Origin: CAYRJA01 sp964424455
GTDB taxonomy: Bacteria; Bacteroidota; Bacteroidia; Chitinophagales; UBA10324
Direction of reading: 5' to 3'
Assembly (NCBI GenBank): GCA_964424455.1
Contig: CAYRJA010000072.1
Span: 1-16,007, forward strand
Length of the DNA: 16,007 nt
Shown piece after piece: positions 1-7,791 of this stretch. Both the position numbers and the translations under genes were made by a program. Numbering within the stretch: the stretch's first letter is position 1; every line of letters starts with the position of its first letter. Below the pieces are notes generated by a model. The model saw nothing but the letters and a program-made list of their open reading frames with translations, was not told where the DNA came from and did no database searches.

Positions 1-630
1 CTGAAACAGGGAACAAGATTTGGCAAAGATTATTTCGATGAATTGCTTGAACGCATCAGGGAAATTCGGGCAAGTGAACGAAGGTTCTACCAAAAGATAA
101 CCGACATCTACGAACAATGCAGTATTGATTACAACAAGGATGCAGAGATAACACAAACTTTTTTTAAAACAGTGCAGAACAAATTACACTGGGCAATTAC
201 GGGTAAAACCGCTGCACAAATAATTGCGGAAAGAGCCAATGCAGCGAAACCAAACATGGGCTTAACCACATGGAAGAATGCGCCGAAAGGGAAAATTCTG
301 AAGCCCGATGTTAGCATAGCAAAGAATTACCTGATTGAAAAAGAGATTAAAGATTTGGAAAGGGTTGTAACGATGTATCTTGACTATGCAGAGAACCAGG
401 CAGCACGACAAATACCAATGAAGATGAAAGAGTGGACAGAAAAATTAGATGCCTTTCTCAAATTCAACGAATACAAAATTTTGAAAGATGCAGGGAAAGT
501 GAGCCATGAAGTAGCCAAACACTTAGCAGAAAAGGAATATGAAAAGTATCGTGTAATTCAAGATGAAAATTTTGAAAGTGATTTTGATAAGGAAGTAAAA
601 AAGATAACCCCACCTAAAAAGAAAAAGTAG
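1..630 (+). CDS. RhuM-family protein, 3' part of the gene (5' end outside window)
   Basis: The reading frame is open from base 1 (Leu-Lys-Gln-Gly-Thr-Arg-Phe-Gly-Lys) to a TAG at 628-630, so this is a C-terminal fragment of about 209 residues; the TTG at 43 is internal, not the start. Recognisable family blocks are RIREIRASERRFYQKITDIY, FFKTVQNKLHWAITGKTAAQ, KPNMGLTTWKNAPKGKI and RVVTMYLDYAENQA, which I recognise as the RhuM (virulence protein) family. The end is highly charged and lysine-rich. The family was named from a Salmonella pathogenicity island gene, but its biochemical function is unknown. It often lies between hsdS and hsdR in type I restriction operons, and here it immediately precedes hsdR with its stop codon overlapping the GTG start, which implies one transcript and translational coupling. 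A role in restriction biology is inferred from context only. Confidence 0.85.
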   Translation: MKQGTRFGKDYFDELLERIREIRASERRFYQKITDIYEQCSIDYNKDAEITQTFFKTVQNKLHWAITGKTAAQIIAERANAAKPNMGLTTWKNAPKGKILKPDVSIAKNYLIEKEIKDLERVVTMYLDYAENQAARQIPMKMKEWTEKLDAFLKFNEYKILKDAGKVSHEVAKHLAEKEYEKYRVIQDENFESDFDKEVKKITPPKKKK

Positions 631-3600
631 TGAGCAAACCCATCACCGAAAATATCATTGAAGAATCAGCGATTGAAATTTTGCAGTCGCAGGGATGGGA
701 GTATGCAAACGGAAAAGAAATTTCACCCGAAGGTTTGTTTTGTGAGAGAGAAAGTTTTGGTGATGTGATTTTAGCGAAGCGGTTAAGAGATGCCGCTGCC
801 AAACTCAATCCACACATACCGCCTGATGCACAGGAAGCAGCCGTTCAAAAAGTGATGCGTATTTATTCGCCTGAATTGTTGCATAACAACGAGGAGTTTC
901 ACAAACTCTTAGTAGAGAAAGTAAAAATTCCCTATCAGAAAGATGGCTATGAACGCAGCCATGAAGTGGCATTGATTGATTTTGAAAACGCAGCCAACAA
1001 TCAATTCTTAGTCGTCAATCAATTCACCATTATTGAAAACAATCAGAACAAACGACCTGATGTTTTGCTTTTCGTAAATGGAATTCCGTTGGTGGTGATG
1101 GAACTGAAAAACGCAACCGATGAAAACGCAAATCTTCGGAGTGCATTCAGTCAGATTCAAACTTACAAGGCAATCATTCCTTCGCTGTTTACTTACAACG
1201 CCATTTGCATTATCAGTGACGGATTGGAATGTAAAGCAGGAAGTGTGTCGGCAGATTTCGGCAGATACATGACTTGGAAAACCAGTGATGGTGTGAAAGA
1301 AGATTCCCGTTTCAAACCACAACTTGAAACTTTAATCAAGGGAATGTTGAACCCTTCTACCCTGTTGGATTTAGTTCGGAACTTCATTGTGTTTGAGAAA
1401 ATAAAAAAGGAAGATGTCAAAACAGGATTGACACAAATTTTTACTGAAAAGAAATTAGCAGCGTATCATCAATACTTTGCAGTGAACAAAGCGATTCAAT
1501 CCACGCTGCGAGCAGCCGGAGTTGAACCCTCATCCCCAGCCCTTCTCCCAAAAGGAGAAGGGAGCAGTTACAGGGGGAACTTTGAGTTTTCGGGTTTATT
1601 GAAAGAAGCAAGGGAACTGCGACAGAACCAAACCCAGGCAGAAGAAATATTTTGGCAGTTAGTAAGGAATAGAAAATTTCTGAATCTGAAATTCAGAAGG
1701 CAGCATCAAATCGGTCATTACATCACAGATTTTTATTGTGATGAAAAAAGATTGATTGTGGAATTTGATGGAGAGATTCACAATAATGCTGAACAACAAA
1801 AGCATGATGTAACAAGAGATAAATATCTCTCTTCATCTGGTTTTGAAATACTGCGATTTAAAAACGAAGAGTTACTTGAAACTCCAGAAATAGTTTTTGC
1901 AAAAATTGGAGAGATAGCAAAGCCCTCTCCCTATGGGAGAGGGTTGGGTGAGGGTGACCGCAGAGGCGGAGTCATCTGGCACACACAAGGTTCAGGAAAA
2001 AGTTTGAGCATGGTTTTCTTTTCGGGAAAACTCATTACAGCTCCTGAAATGCAAAACCCGACCATTGTTGTTATAACCGACAGAAATGATTTGGATGAAC
2101 AACTCTTTGACACATTCGCTGCATCAAAACAATTATTGCGTCAAGAACCGGTGCAAGCAGAAAGCAGAGAAAATCTAAAAGAACTACTTCGTGTTTCAAG
2201 TGGTGGAATTGTATTCACCACTATTCAGAAATTTTTGCCCGAAGGAAACAAATCGGAATACGACCAGCTCAGTGACAGAAAGAATATAGTAGTGATTGCA
2301 GATGAAGCACACAGAACGCAATATGGTTTTGAAGCAAAGTTGGTTGACGAAAAAAATCATGAAACTAAAGAAGTAATTGGAAAACGAATTGCTTTTGGTT
2401 TTGCCAAATACATGCGTGATGCATTGCCCTACGCAACATACATAGGATTCACGGGCACACCCATTGAAGGCACGGATGTAAACACACCGCAAGTGTTTGG
2501 GCAGTATGTGGATGTGTATGACATATCACAGGCGGTTGCAGATGGTGCGACTGTAAGAATATTTTATGAAAGCCGTTTAGCGAAAGTGAATTTGGATGAT
2601 GAGGGAAGAAGATTGATTGAGGAGTTTGATAAAGAGTTGGAGCAAGACGAAGAAATTACGGAGAAGCAAAAAGCAAAAGCCAAGTGGACAAAATTGGAAG
2701 CCATTGTAGGCAACCAAGACAGAATAAAAAATTTGGCAAAAGACATTGTAACGCATTTTGAAAGACGCCAAACAGTTTTTGAAGGCAAGGCAATGATTGT
2801 GGCAATGAGCCGAAGAATAGCAGCCGACATTTACAGAGAGATAATTGCATTAAGACCTGATTGGCACAATGATGATTTAACGAAAGGTTCAATCAAAGTA
2901 GTAATGACTGCAAGCAGCAGTGATGGTCCTGAAATTTCAAAACACCACACCACCAAACAACAGCGAAGAAGTTTATCAGACAGAATGAAAGACCCATCCG
3001 ACCCGTTGAAGTTGGTTATAGTTCGTGATATGTGGCTCACTGGTTTTGATGCTCCCGTTTTGAAAACGCTTTACATTGATAAACCAATGAGAGGACACAA
3101 TCTCATGCAGGCAATCGCAAGAGTAAATCGTGTGTTCAAAGAAGTTTCAGGCGGTTTGGTGGTTGACTACTTAGGCATTGCAACCGATTTGAAGAAAGCA
3201 CTTTCGTTTTATTCGGATGCTGGTGGCAAAGGCGACCCGACACAACAAATTGATGAAGCAGTCAAAGTGGTGATGGAAAAATTAGAAGTGATTCGGCAGA
3301 TGTTCAATGAAGAAAGCAAAACGCAGAAAGATATTTTGGTGGAAGAACCAGAAGCGTATTATGAAAACAGTTTGAAGTTTAATTATAGGAGATTTTTTAC
3401 TGTTTCGCCACAGGAAAAACTTTCCATCATTCTGCAAGCGGAAGAACATATTTTGGGATTACAAGAAGGCAAAGAAAGGTTTGTGAGAGAAGTGAGTTTA
3501 TTAAGTCAGGCACTTTCAATTTGTATTTCCAAAGAAGATGTGCAGCCACACTTGACAGAGGTTGCATTTTTTCAAGCAGTGAAAGCACGGTTGGTAAAGT

Positions 3601-4295
3601 TTGAAGGCACAGGAGGCGGTAAATCAGATTTTGAAATTGAAACTGCCATCAAACAAATTGTTGATGAAGCATTGAGCAGCGATAAAGTAGTTGACATTTT
3701 TGATGCAGCAGGAATTGATAAACCCGACATTTCGGGTCTTTCAATTTTATCAGACGAGTTTCTTTTGGAAGTAAAAGGAATGCAGCACAAAAATCTTGCA
3801 TTGGAGTTGCTGAAAAAAATCCTGAATGACGAAATCAAAACAGTCAGTAAACGAAATCTCACAAAAGGAAAAGCACTTTTAATAATGCTTGAAACAGCAT
3901 TGAAGAAATACCAGAACAATCTTTTGACGACAGTTGAAATTATTCAATTCCTTGTTGATGAAGTCGCCAAGAAAGTAAAAGAGGAATATGCACGGACAGA
4001 GGAGTTGAAAATGACAGTTGATGAAGTTGCGTTTTATGATGCACTGGCTGAAAACGAAAGTGCAGTTGATGTTTTGGGTGACGATACCTTGAGAGCATTG
4101 GCTTTGGAAATTGCAGACAAAGTAAGAGCCAATGCTACCATTGACTGGACTATCAGAGAAAGTGCAAGAGCAAAACTCATGGTTCTTGTAAGACGGACAC
4201 TGAACAAATACGGTTATCCGCCTGACAAGCAAGAGAAAGCGATACAAACAGTTTTACGACAAGCAGAATTATTAGCAGACACATTAACGAAATGA
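630..4295 (+). CDS. hsdR: Type I restriction endonuclease subunit R (HsdR) carrying an in-frame DUF559 insertion
   Basis: Motor and nuclease subunit of a type I restriction-modification complex. It cleaves unmodified DNA after ATP-driven translocation, working with HsdM and HsdS, presumably encoded left of the window. The N-terminal PD-(D/E)XK nuclease shows Asp144, Glu158-Leu-Lys160 and a QxxxY motif (Gln175-Tyr179). The SF2 motor shows Walker A HTQGSGKS (451-458, Lys457), the DEAH box (558-561), TGTP (608-611) and motif VI QAIARVNR (827-834). A helical C-terminal region follows. The GTG start at 630 overlaps the upstream stop by one base. The protein has 1221 residues; residues 299-442 are a foreign 144-codon segment between the nuclease and Walker A, and without them the length is 1077, normal for HsdR. 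All motor and nuclease motifs are intact and no stop interrupts the frame, so the gene may be functional, but whether the protein tolerates the insertion cannot be seen from sequence. Confidence 0.95.
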   Translation: MSKPITENIIEESAIEILQSQGWEYANGKEISPEGLFCERESFGDVILAKRLRDAAAKLNPHIPPDAQEAAVQKVMRIYSPELLHNNEEFHKLLVEKVKIPYQKDGYERSHEVALIDFENAANNQFLVVNQFTIIENNQNKRPDVLLFVNGIPLVVMELKNATDENANLRSAFSQIQTYKAIIPSLFTYNAICIISDGLECKAGSVSADFGRYMTWKTSDGVKEDSRFKPQLETLIKGMLNPSTLLDLVRNFIVFEKIKKEDVKTGLTQIFTEKKLAAYHQYFAVNKAIQSTLRAAGVEPSSPALLPKGEGSSYRGNFEFSGLLKEARELRQNQTQAEEIFWQLVRNRKFLNLKFRRQHQIGHYITDFYCDEKRLIVEFDGEIHNNAEQQKHDVTRDKYLSSSGFEILRFKNEELLETPEIVFAKIGEIAKPSPYGRGLGEGDRRGGVIWHTQGSGKSLSMVFFSGKLITAPEMQNPTIVVITDRNDLDEQLFDTFAASKQLLRQEPVQAESRENLKELLRVSSGGIVFTTIQKFLPEGNKSEYDQLSDRKNIVVIADEAHRTQYGFEAKLVDEKNHETKEVIGKRIAFGFAKYMRDALPYATYIGFTGTPIEGTDVNTPQVFGQYVDVYDISQAVADGATVRIFYESRLAKVNLDDEGRRLIEEFDKELEQDEEITEKQKAKAKWTKLEAIVGNQDRIKNLAKDIVTHFERRQTVFEGKAMIVAMSRRIAADIYREIIALRPDWHNDDLTKGSIKVVMTASSSDGPEISKHHTTKQQRRSLSDRMKDPSDPLKLVIVRDMWLTGFDAPVLKTLYIDKPMRGHNLMQAIARVNRVFKEVSGGLVVDYLGIATDLKKALSFYSDAGGKGDPTQQIDEAVKVVMEKLEVIRQMFNEESKTQKDILVEEPEAYYENSLKFNYRRFFTVSPQEKLSIILQAEEHILGLQEGKERFVREVSLLSQALSICISKEDVQPHLTEVAFFQAVKARLVKFEGTGGGKSDFEIETAIKQIVDEALSSDKVVDIFDAAGIDKPDISGLSILSDEFLLEVKGMQHKNLALELLKKILNDEIKTVSKRNLTKGKALLIMLETALKKYQNNLLTTVEIIQFLVDEVAKKVKEEYARTEELKMTVDEVAFYDALAENESAVDVLGDDTLRALALEIADKVRANATIDWTIRESARAKLMVLVRRTLNKYGYPPDKQEKAIQTVLRQAELLADTLTK
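1526..1561. repeat. Left end of the DUF559 element: inverted-repeat end plus palindrome
   Basis: The outer part, from ACCCTCATCCCC to CTTCTCCC (1526-1549), is an imperfect inverted copy of the right end. The inner part is a palindrome with arms CCTTCTCC (1541-1548) and GGAGAAGG (1554-1561) around a CAAAA loop. It is translated as PSSPALLPKGEG. The composition differs sharply from the AT-richer hsdR around it. Confidence 0.8.
1923..1955. repeat. Right end of the DUF559 element: palindrome plus inverted-repeat end
   Basis: A perfect 9-bp palindrome has arms CCCTCTCCC (1923-1931) and GGGAGAGGG (1935-1943) around TAT. It is followed by TTGGGTGAGGGT (1944-1955), the inverted counterpart of the left end. 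It is translated as PSPYGRGLGEG. Such REP-like hairpins are common as dispersed repeats in many bacterial genomes; only this pair is visible here. Confidence 0.8.
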
Positions 4296-4397
4296 AGCCC
4301 TGCTTTAATCTCATTATCCTATTTTGAAAAAATACTTTAAAGAATTCGCCACTAAATATAAACTTTGTGCCTTCGCTGTTCTGCGGCGGACATCACT

Positions 4398-5882
4398 ATG
4401 AAAGACAAATATTCAATAGGAAAAGATACGCTGACTATTGACCGGTTAGCGGATATACTGCATCACAATCTTCAGATAGAATTATCGGAAGAAGCCCGTC
4501 AGAATATTTTTAACTGCCGCACATATCTGAATGATAAACTAAAGAAAAGCGACCGGCTTTATTATGGTATCAATACCGGCTTCGGCGCACTGTGTGATGT
4601 AAAAATATCAAACGATGAGATTGAGCAACTGCAGGCAAATCTGGTGATGTCGCACGCTTGCGGCGTGGGCGAAGAAGTTCCACAGGAAATTGTAAAGCTG
4701 ATGCTGTTGCTGAAAATTCAGTCGCTGGCTTATGGTCATTCGGGAGTGGATATTTCCACTGTGTGGCGATTGATTGATTTTTTCAATCACGATGTGCTGC
4801 CGGTGGTGTATCAGCAGGGTTCACTCGGTGCATCAGGAGATTTAGCGCCGTTAGCTCATTTGAGTTTGCCTTTGCTCGGGTTGGGAGAAGTAAATTTCAG
4901 AGGGAAAAAATATCTTTCATCCGAAGTTCTGAAAGATTTTAACTGGACTGCACTGAAGTTAAAATCAAAAGAAGGGTTGGCATTGCTGAACGGTACTCAG
5001 TTTATGAGCGCTTATGCCGCGTGGATTTTAATTCAGTCAAAAAAATATAGCGCACTTGCCGATAAGATTGCCTGTGTTTCTCTTGATGCGTTTGATGCAA
5101 AGCCGGAGCCGTTCGATGCACTGCTGCACAAAGTACGACCGCACAACGGACAGGTGGAAACAGCAAAAAATATTTTAGAAATATTAAAAGGAAGCGAGAT
5201 AGGAAGCAAACCCAAGATGCAGGTGCAGGATCCGTATTCTTTCCGCTGTATTCCACAAGTACATGGAGCATCTAAAGATGTATTAAATTATGCAGCGCTG
5301 GTAGTAACTACTGAAATCAATGCTGTTACAGACAACCCTACTATTTTTCCCGAAGAGGATAGGATTCTTTCAGGTGGAAATTTTCATGGTCAGCCGCTGG
5401 CATTGGCATTGGACTTTCTTGCCATCGCATTATCAGAACTGGGAAGCATCTCCGAGCGGAGAACCTACCAGCTTATCAGCGGTGAAAGAGAATTGCCCGC
5501 TTTCCTTATTTCCAATCCCGGACTTCATTCGGGCATGATGATTACTCAGTATGCAGCTGCTTCACTCGTCAGTCAGAATAAACAATTGTGTACGCCTGCC
5601 TCGGTGGATACTATCCCTTCTTCCAACGGACAGGAAGATCATGTGAGCATGGGGGCAAATGCAGCCACCAAATGTTATCGCGTAGTTAAAAACCTTGAAA
5701 ATATTCTTGCCATTGAATTAATCAATGCTGCACAGGCGCTTGAATTTCGCAGACCATTGAAAAGCAGTGTTACAGTTGAGAAATTTGTCAGCGATTTCCG
5801 CAAAGAGGTTTCGTTCAACGATTCAGATCGCGTGCTGCATGATGAAATTCAGAAAGCTGTACAGTTTCTGCAAAACACCTGA
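4398..5882 (+). CDS. hutH: Histidine ammonia-lyase
   Basis: Cytosolic enzyme that removes ammonia from L-histidine to give urocanate, the first step of histidine breakdown. The Ala145-Ser146-Gly147 triad in GSLGASGDLAPLAHL forms the MIO electrophile. Other family blocks are LYYGINTGFGALCD (Tyr56), SHACGVGEEVP (His86, favouring histidine over tyrosine or phenylalanine as substrate), QDPYSFRCIPQVHG, TDNPTIF and NGQEDHVSMGANAA. I chose the ATG at 4398 (494 residues); the in-frame TTG at 4365 adds an unlikely cysteine-containing leader. Family members are about 500-510 residues, so the gene is complete. A weak AAACTTTG box (4360-4367) lies about 30 bases upstream. No hutU, hutI or formiminotransferase gene is adjacent, so the rest of the pathway must lie elsewhere or be missing. 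Another MIO lyase (tyrosine or phenylalanine) is less likely given the HAL-type blocks. Confidence 0.93.
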   Translation: MKDKYSIGKDTLTIDRLADILHHNLQIELSEEARQNIFNCRTYLNDKLKKSDRLYYGINTGFGALCDVKISNDEIEQLQANLVMSHACGVGEEVPQEIVKLMLLLKIQSLAYGHSGVDISTVWRLIDFFNHDVLPVVYQQGSLGASGDLAPLAHLSLPLLGLGEVNFRGKKYLSSEVLKDFNWTALKLKSKEGLALLNGTQFMSAYAAWILIQSKKYSALADKIACVSLDAFDAKPEPFDALLHKVRPHNGQVETAKNILEILKGSEIGSKPKMQVQDPYSFRCIPQVHGASKDVLNYAALVVTTEINAVTDNPTIFPEEDRILSGGNFHGQPLALALDFLAIALSELGSISERRTYQLISGERELPAFLISNPGLHSGMMITQYAAASLVSQNKQLCTPASVDTIPSSNGQEDHVSMGANAATKCYRVVKNLENILAIELINAAQALEFRRPLKSSVTVEKFVSDFRKEVSFNDSDRVLHDEIQKAVQFLQNT

Positions 5883-5958
5883 CTGTTATTCCAGATACAG
5901 TGAAGGAATTTCTCTGTAACTGACAGACACCACACATCGAAAATAGTGAAAGGAAAAG

Positions 5959-6753
5959 ATGAAAAAAGATACCATCGGTTTTTCTGAGTTAAAGAAATTA
6001 CTCGACCGGAAGGTTGAATTTTATAATCGTCCGTCGTTTATAAAAGACGACCCGATTTCTATTCCGCACCGGTTCAGTAAAAATCAAGACATTGAAATCT
6101 CAGGACTGTTTGCTGCCGTATTCGCATGGGGATTAAGAAAGACTATCATAAATAAATGCAGCGAACTGATGTCGTTGATGGATAATGCTCCGCACGATTT
6201 TGTCCTGAATCATAAGGATAAAGATTTGAAGCGGCTGTTACAGTTTAAACACCGGACATTTAACACCACCGATTTGCTTTACTTCATTCATTTCTTAAAA
6301 TATTACTACAGTGAAAATAACTCACTTGAAAACGCTTTTGCAAAACATATCCGAAAGGAGGATGAAGATGTAAGAAACGGATTGGCAGGATTTCATGATT
6401 TATTTTTTTCACTGCCCGATGCGCCTTCACGAACAAAAAAACACATTCCGACTCCGGCAAGAAAATCATCCTGCAAGCGAATCAATATGTATCTGCGGTG
6501 GATGGTACGCAGCGATAACTGCGGAGTTGATTTTGGTTTATGGAAGAAGGTTTCTCCTGCTCAATTACTTTGTCCGCTGGATTTACATGTGGAAAGAGTA
6601 GCCCGGAAGCTGACATTATTGAACGGAAAACAAAATGCGTGGGAAAGTACTCTGCAACTTACGAAGCGGTTGTGCGAGTTGGATGTTGCAGATCCGGTAA
6701 AGTATGATTTTGCTCTGTTCGGTATGGGAGTGGGAAAGAATGATGAATTATAA
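5959..6753 (+). CDS. TIGR02757 family protein (DUF2400)
   Basis: A 264-residue soluble protein of a family common in Bacteroidota and without an assigned reaction. Diagnostic blocks are YNRPSFIKDDPISIPHRFS near the N terminus, DIEISGLFAAVFAWGLRKTI, KHRTFNTTDLLYFIHFLK, KRINMYLRWMVRSDNCGVDF and the C-terminal PLDLHVERVARKL, followed by DPVKYDFALFGMGV. The PLDLHVERVAR block recalls the PvDtHvxRva signature of HhH-GPD DNA glycosylases, which hints at nucleic-acid binding but proves nothing. An AAAGGAAAAG stretch just before the ATG may serve as a ribosome binding site. It lies 76 bases after hutH on the same strand and may be cotranscribed. The last codons (Asn-Asp-Glu-Leu-stop) lie in a small AATGATGAATT repeat, so the natural C terminus may have been altered by repeat sequence. 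Confidence 0.9.
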   Translation: MKKDTIGFSELKKLLDRKVEFYNRPSFIKDDPISIPHRFSKNQDIEISGLFAAVFAWGLRKTIINKCSELMSLMDNAPHDFVLNHKDKDLKRLLQFKHRTFNTTDLLYFIHFLKYYYSENNSLENAFAKHIRKEDEDVRNGLAGFHDLFFSLPDAPSRTKKHIPTPARKSSCKRINMYLRWMVRSDNCGVDFGLWKKVSPAQLLCPLDLHVERVARKLTLLNGKQNAWESTLQLTKRLCELDVADPVKYDFALFGMGVGKNDEL

Positions 6754-6775
6754 ATGATGAATTGTGAATGATGAG
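6739..6775. repeat. AATGATGAATT mini-repeat spanning the stop of one gene and the start of the next
   Basis: Two near-identical units begin at 6739 and 6753 and contain AATGATGAATT; a third, diverged copy (AATGATGAG) begins at 6767. The repeat contains the TAA of the TIGR02757 gene (6751-6753) and the ATG of the small downstream gene (6768). Simple AT-rich spacers of this kind are frequent in Bacteroidota. Confidence 0.6.
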
Positions 6776-7085
6776 TACTGAATTGGAAAAAATTACGGTT
6801 GATATTATTCAGCAAAATTTCAATCTGGAAATTCCGGAAGATGACAAAGAGAACTTCAGGAGGTTCAAAGAATTACTCACTGATAAATTATCCTTCCTGC
6901 TCGATCACGATTTTGAAAAACTACTTTGGATACTCTACCGGATTGATGTGGATGAAAAATTAGTAACCACCACACTGGCTGCCAACCCTGATAAACCCGC
7001 AGCCGAAATTCTTGCCGACTTAATCATTCAGCGACAAATGAAAAAAGCAGAAACGAGAATAAAGTACAGGAAGGGAGATATCTGA
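6768..7085 (+). CDS. Small hypothetical protein
   Basis: A 105-residue, charged, probably all-helical protein with no signal peptide, membrane segment or catalytic motif I can recognise. The N-terminal third alternates acidic and hydrophobic residues (ELEKITVDIIQQNF). The middle contains DHDFEKLLWILYRIDVDEKL, and the C-terminal part (AEILADLIIQRQMKKAETR) forms an amphipathic basic helix. The block around LLWILYRIDVDE with the terminal IIQRQMKKAETR resembles short uncharacterised proteins I have seen from other Bacteroidota, but I cannot name a family. Two start codons are adjacent (6768 and 6771), both inside a mini-repeat, so the exact N terminus is uncertain. It follows the TIGR02757 gene by 14 bases and is likely cotranscribed with it. 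Confidence 0.65.
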   Translation: MMSTELEKITVDIIQQNFNLEIPEDDKENFRRFKELLTDKLSFLLDHDFEKLLWILYRIDVDEKLVTTTLAANPDKPAAEILADLIIQRQMKKAETRIKYRKGDI

Positions 7086-7244
7086 ATTTTTTGTTAGAAG
7101 TCTGTTACTTAAACTCTCTTACAGAGGGCTTTGCAACATTTGCTGAGAGAACAGAATACTAACTTATTACTTTCTTTCATCTTAGCGCTTTTGCTACCTT
7201 ATCTTCTTATCGCGAATAGTTTTTCACGAATCCTCTCAAACAAC

Positions 7245-7787
7245 TTAGTCTAAATCCAACTGAGAAATATATTCCGGGATATCAAAACTGATTGAGCAAT
7301 CTGATTGAAGAGAAAATTCTTTCAAATTGTTATTCTGTGTGTAATTTTCTTTTTGCAACTCATACAAGTCACATGATTTTTTATCAGGGTCAATAATTAT
7401 GTAATACTTTACTTTCTGTGATTCATACAACCGGAATTTAATATTGCGGTCTTTCATAATAGTTGCAGGAGAAATTACTTCTACAATCAGTGTGGGAGGA
7501 AATCTGAGAAAATTCTCGCGGAACTCTCCGCAAACTATCATTATGTCCGGTCGTACTATTGTATCGTTTGAAATAACCCAATCTAAATCAAAATACACTT
7601 TGCAGTGTTTGCACGCATTTTCTACTTTATTATCAAGCACACCCATCAGCTTTAATATCAGTAGCTGATGCTTCCTTACCGGTGATGGACTCATTGCATG
7701 AGGATGTCCGTGAATCAGTTCCCATTTCCCTTCCCATTTCTCGTAATCCTCATAAGTATAAAGCGGTATGAAATCGTACTCTTTCAT
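7245..7787 (-). CDS. Uma2 family (DUF820) putative endonuclease
   Basis: A 180-residue protein of the Uma2/DUF820 family, whose fold is PD-(D/E)XK nuclease-like. Family members are abundant in cyanobacteria and some Bacteroidota and have no proven role. Matching blocks are YTYEDYEKWEGKWELIHGHP followed by HAMSPSPVRKHQ at the N terminus, VRPDIMIVCGE (putative metal-binding Asp), TLIVEVISPAT (Glu of the E-x-x motif), then KFRLYESQKVKYYIIIDPDKK. The ATG at 7785-7787 gives the normal family start. A TATCTTTG box reads into it four bases upstream, so the transcript may be nearly leaderless. The gene is a single minus-strand unit diverging from the FAH-family gene. Such genes are often patchily distributed, so acquisition by transfer is possible but not shown here. 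Confidence 0.88.
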   Translation of the reverse strand: MKEYDFIPLYTYEDYEKWEGKWELIHGHPHAMSPSPVRKHQLLILKLMGVLDNKVENACKHCKVYFDLDWVISNDTIVRPDIMIVCGEFRENFLRFPPTLIVEVISPATIMKDRNIKFRLYESQKVKYYIIIDPDKKSCDLYELQKENYTQNNNLKEFSLQSDCSISFDIPEYISQLDLD

Positions 7788-7791
7788 AGTT

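Larger units (their letters stand above)
1524..1955 (+). mobile_element. In-frame inserted element encoding a DUF559/VSR-like endonuclease domain inside hsdR
   Basis: Residues 299-442 of HsdR have no place in the family. The core (about 323-426) matches DUF559: a helix with QTQAEEIFWQLVRNRKF, then FRRQHQIGHYITDFYC (Asp367), LIVEFDGEIH (Glu378, Asp380, His384), an Arg396-Asp397 pair and GFEILRFKNEE. These are the conserved VSR/PD-(D/E)XK-like active-site blocks, so the nuclease looks intact. The ends are GC-rich imperfect inverted repeats, ACCCTCAtCCC at 1526 and GGGtGAGGGT ending at 1955, each with a palindrome. A GA dinucleotide lies just outside both ends (1524-1525 and 1956-1957), so a 430-bp element plus a 2-bp duplication gives 432 bp, exactly 144 codons. 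Removing it gives AAGV|DRRGGVIWHTQGSGKS. There is no ATG or Met in the insert, so the domain is translated only as part of HsdR unless a TTG such as 1599 is used. The mechanism of movement and the 2-bp duplication are inferred. Confidence 0.85.

Noticed and set aside
1541..1561. Hairpin as a transcription terminator
   Set aside because: It lies inside the hsdR coding region, has no following T tract and is better explained as the end of the inserted element.
1524..1955. Intein or self-splicing intron inside hsdR
   Set aside because: The junctions lack the N-terminal Cys/Ser and C-terminal His-Asn plus nucleophile of inteins, the insert has no splicing domain, and the frame is open with no intron-like features. 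The extra domain should simply remain in the protein.
4365..4397. Earlier TTG start for hutH
   Set aside because: It would add an atypical leader (MCLRCSAADIT), while the ATG at 4398 matches normal family length.
5889..5925. Terminator hairpin after hutH (TACAG paired with CTGTA)
   Set aside because: Only a five-base stem with a long loop and no T run follows; too weak to call.
7086..7244. Small gene or RNA between the hypothetical gene and the Uma2 gene
   Set aside because: No convincing open frame, hairpin or conserved motif was found; a TTAGCGCTTTTGC stretch resembles common Bacteroidota intergenic filler but cannot be shown to be a repeat from one copy.
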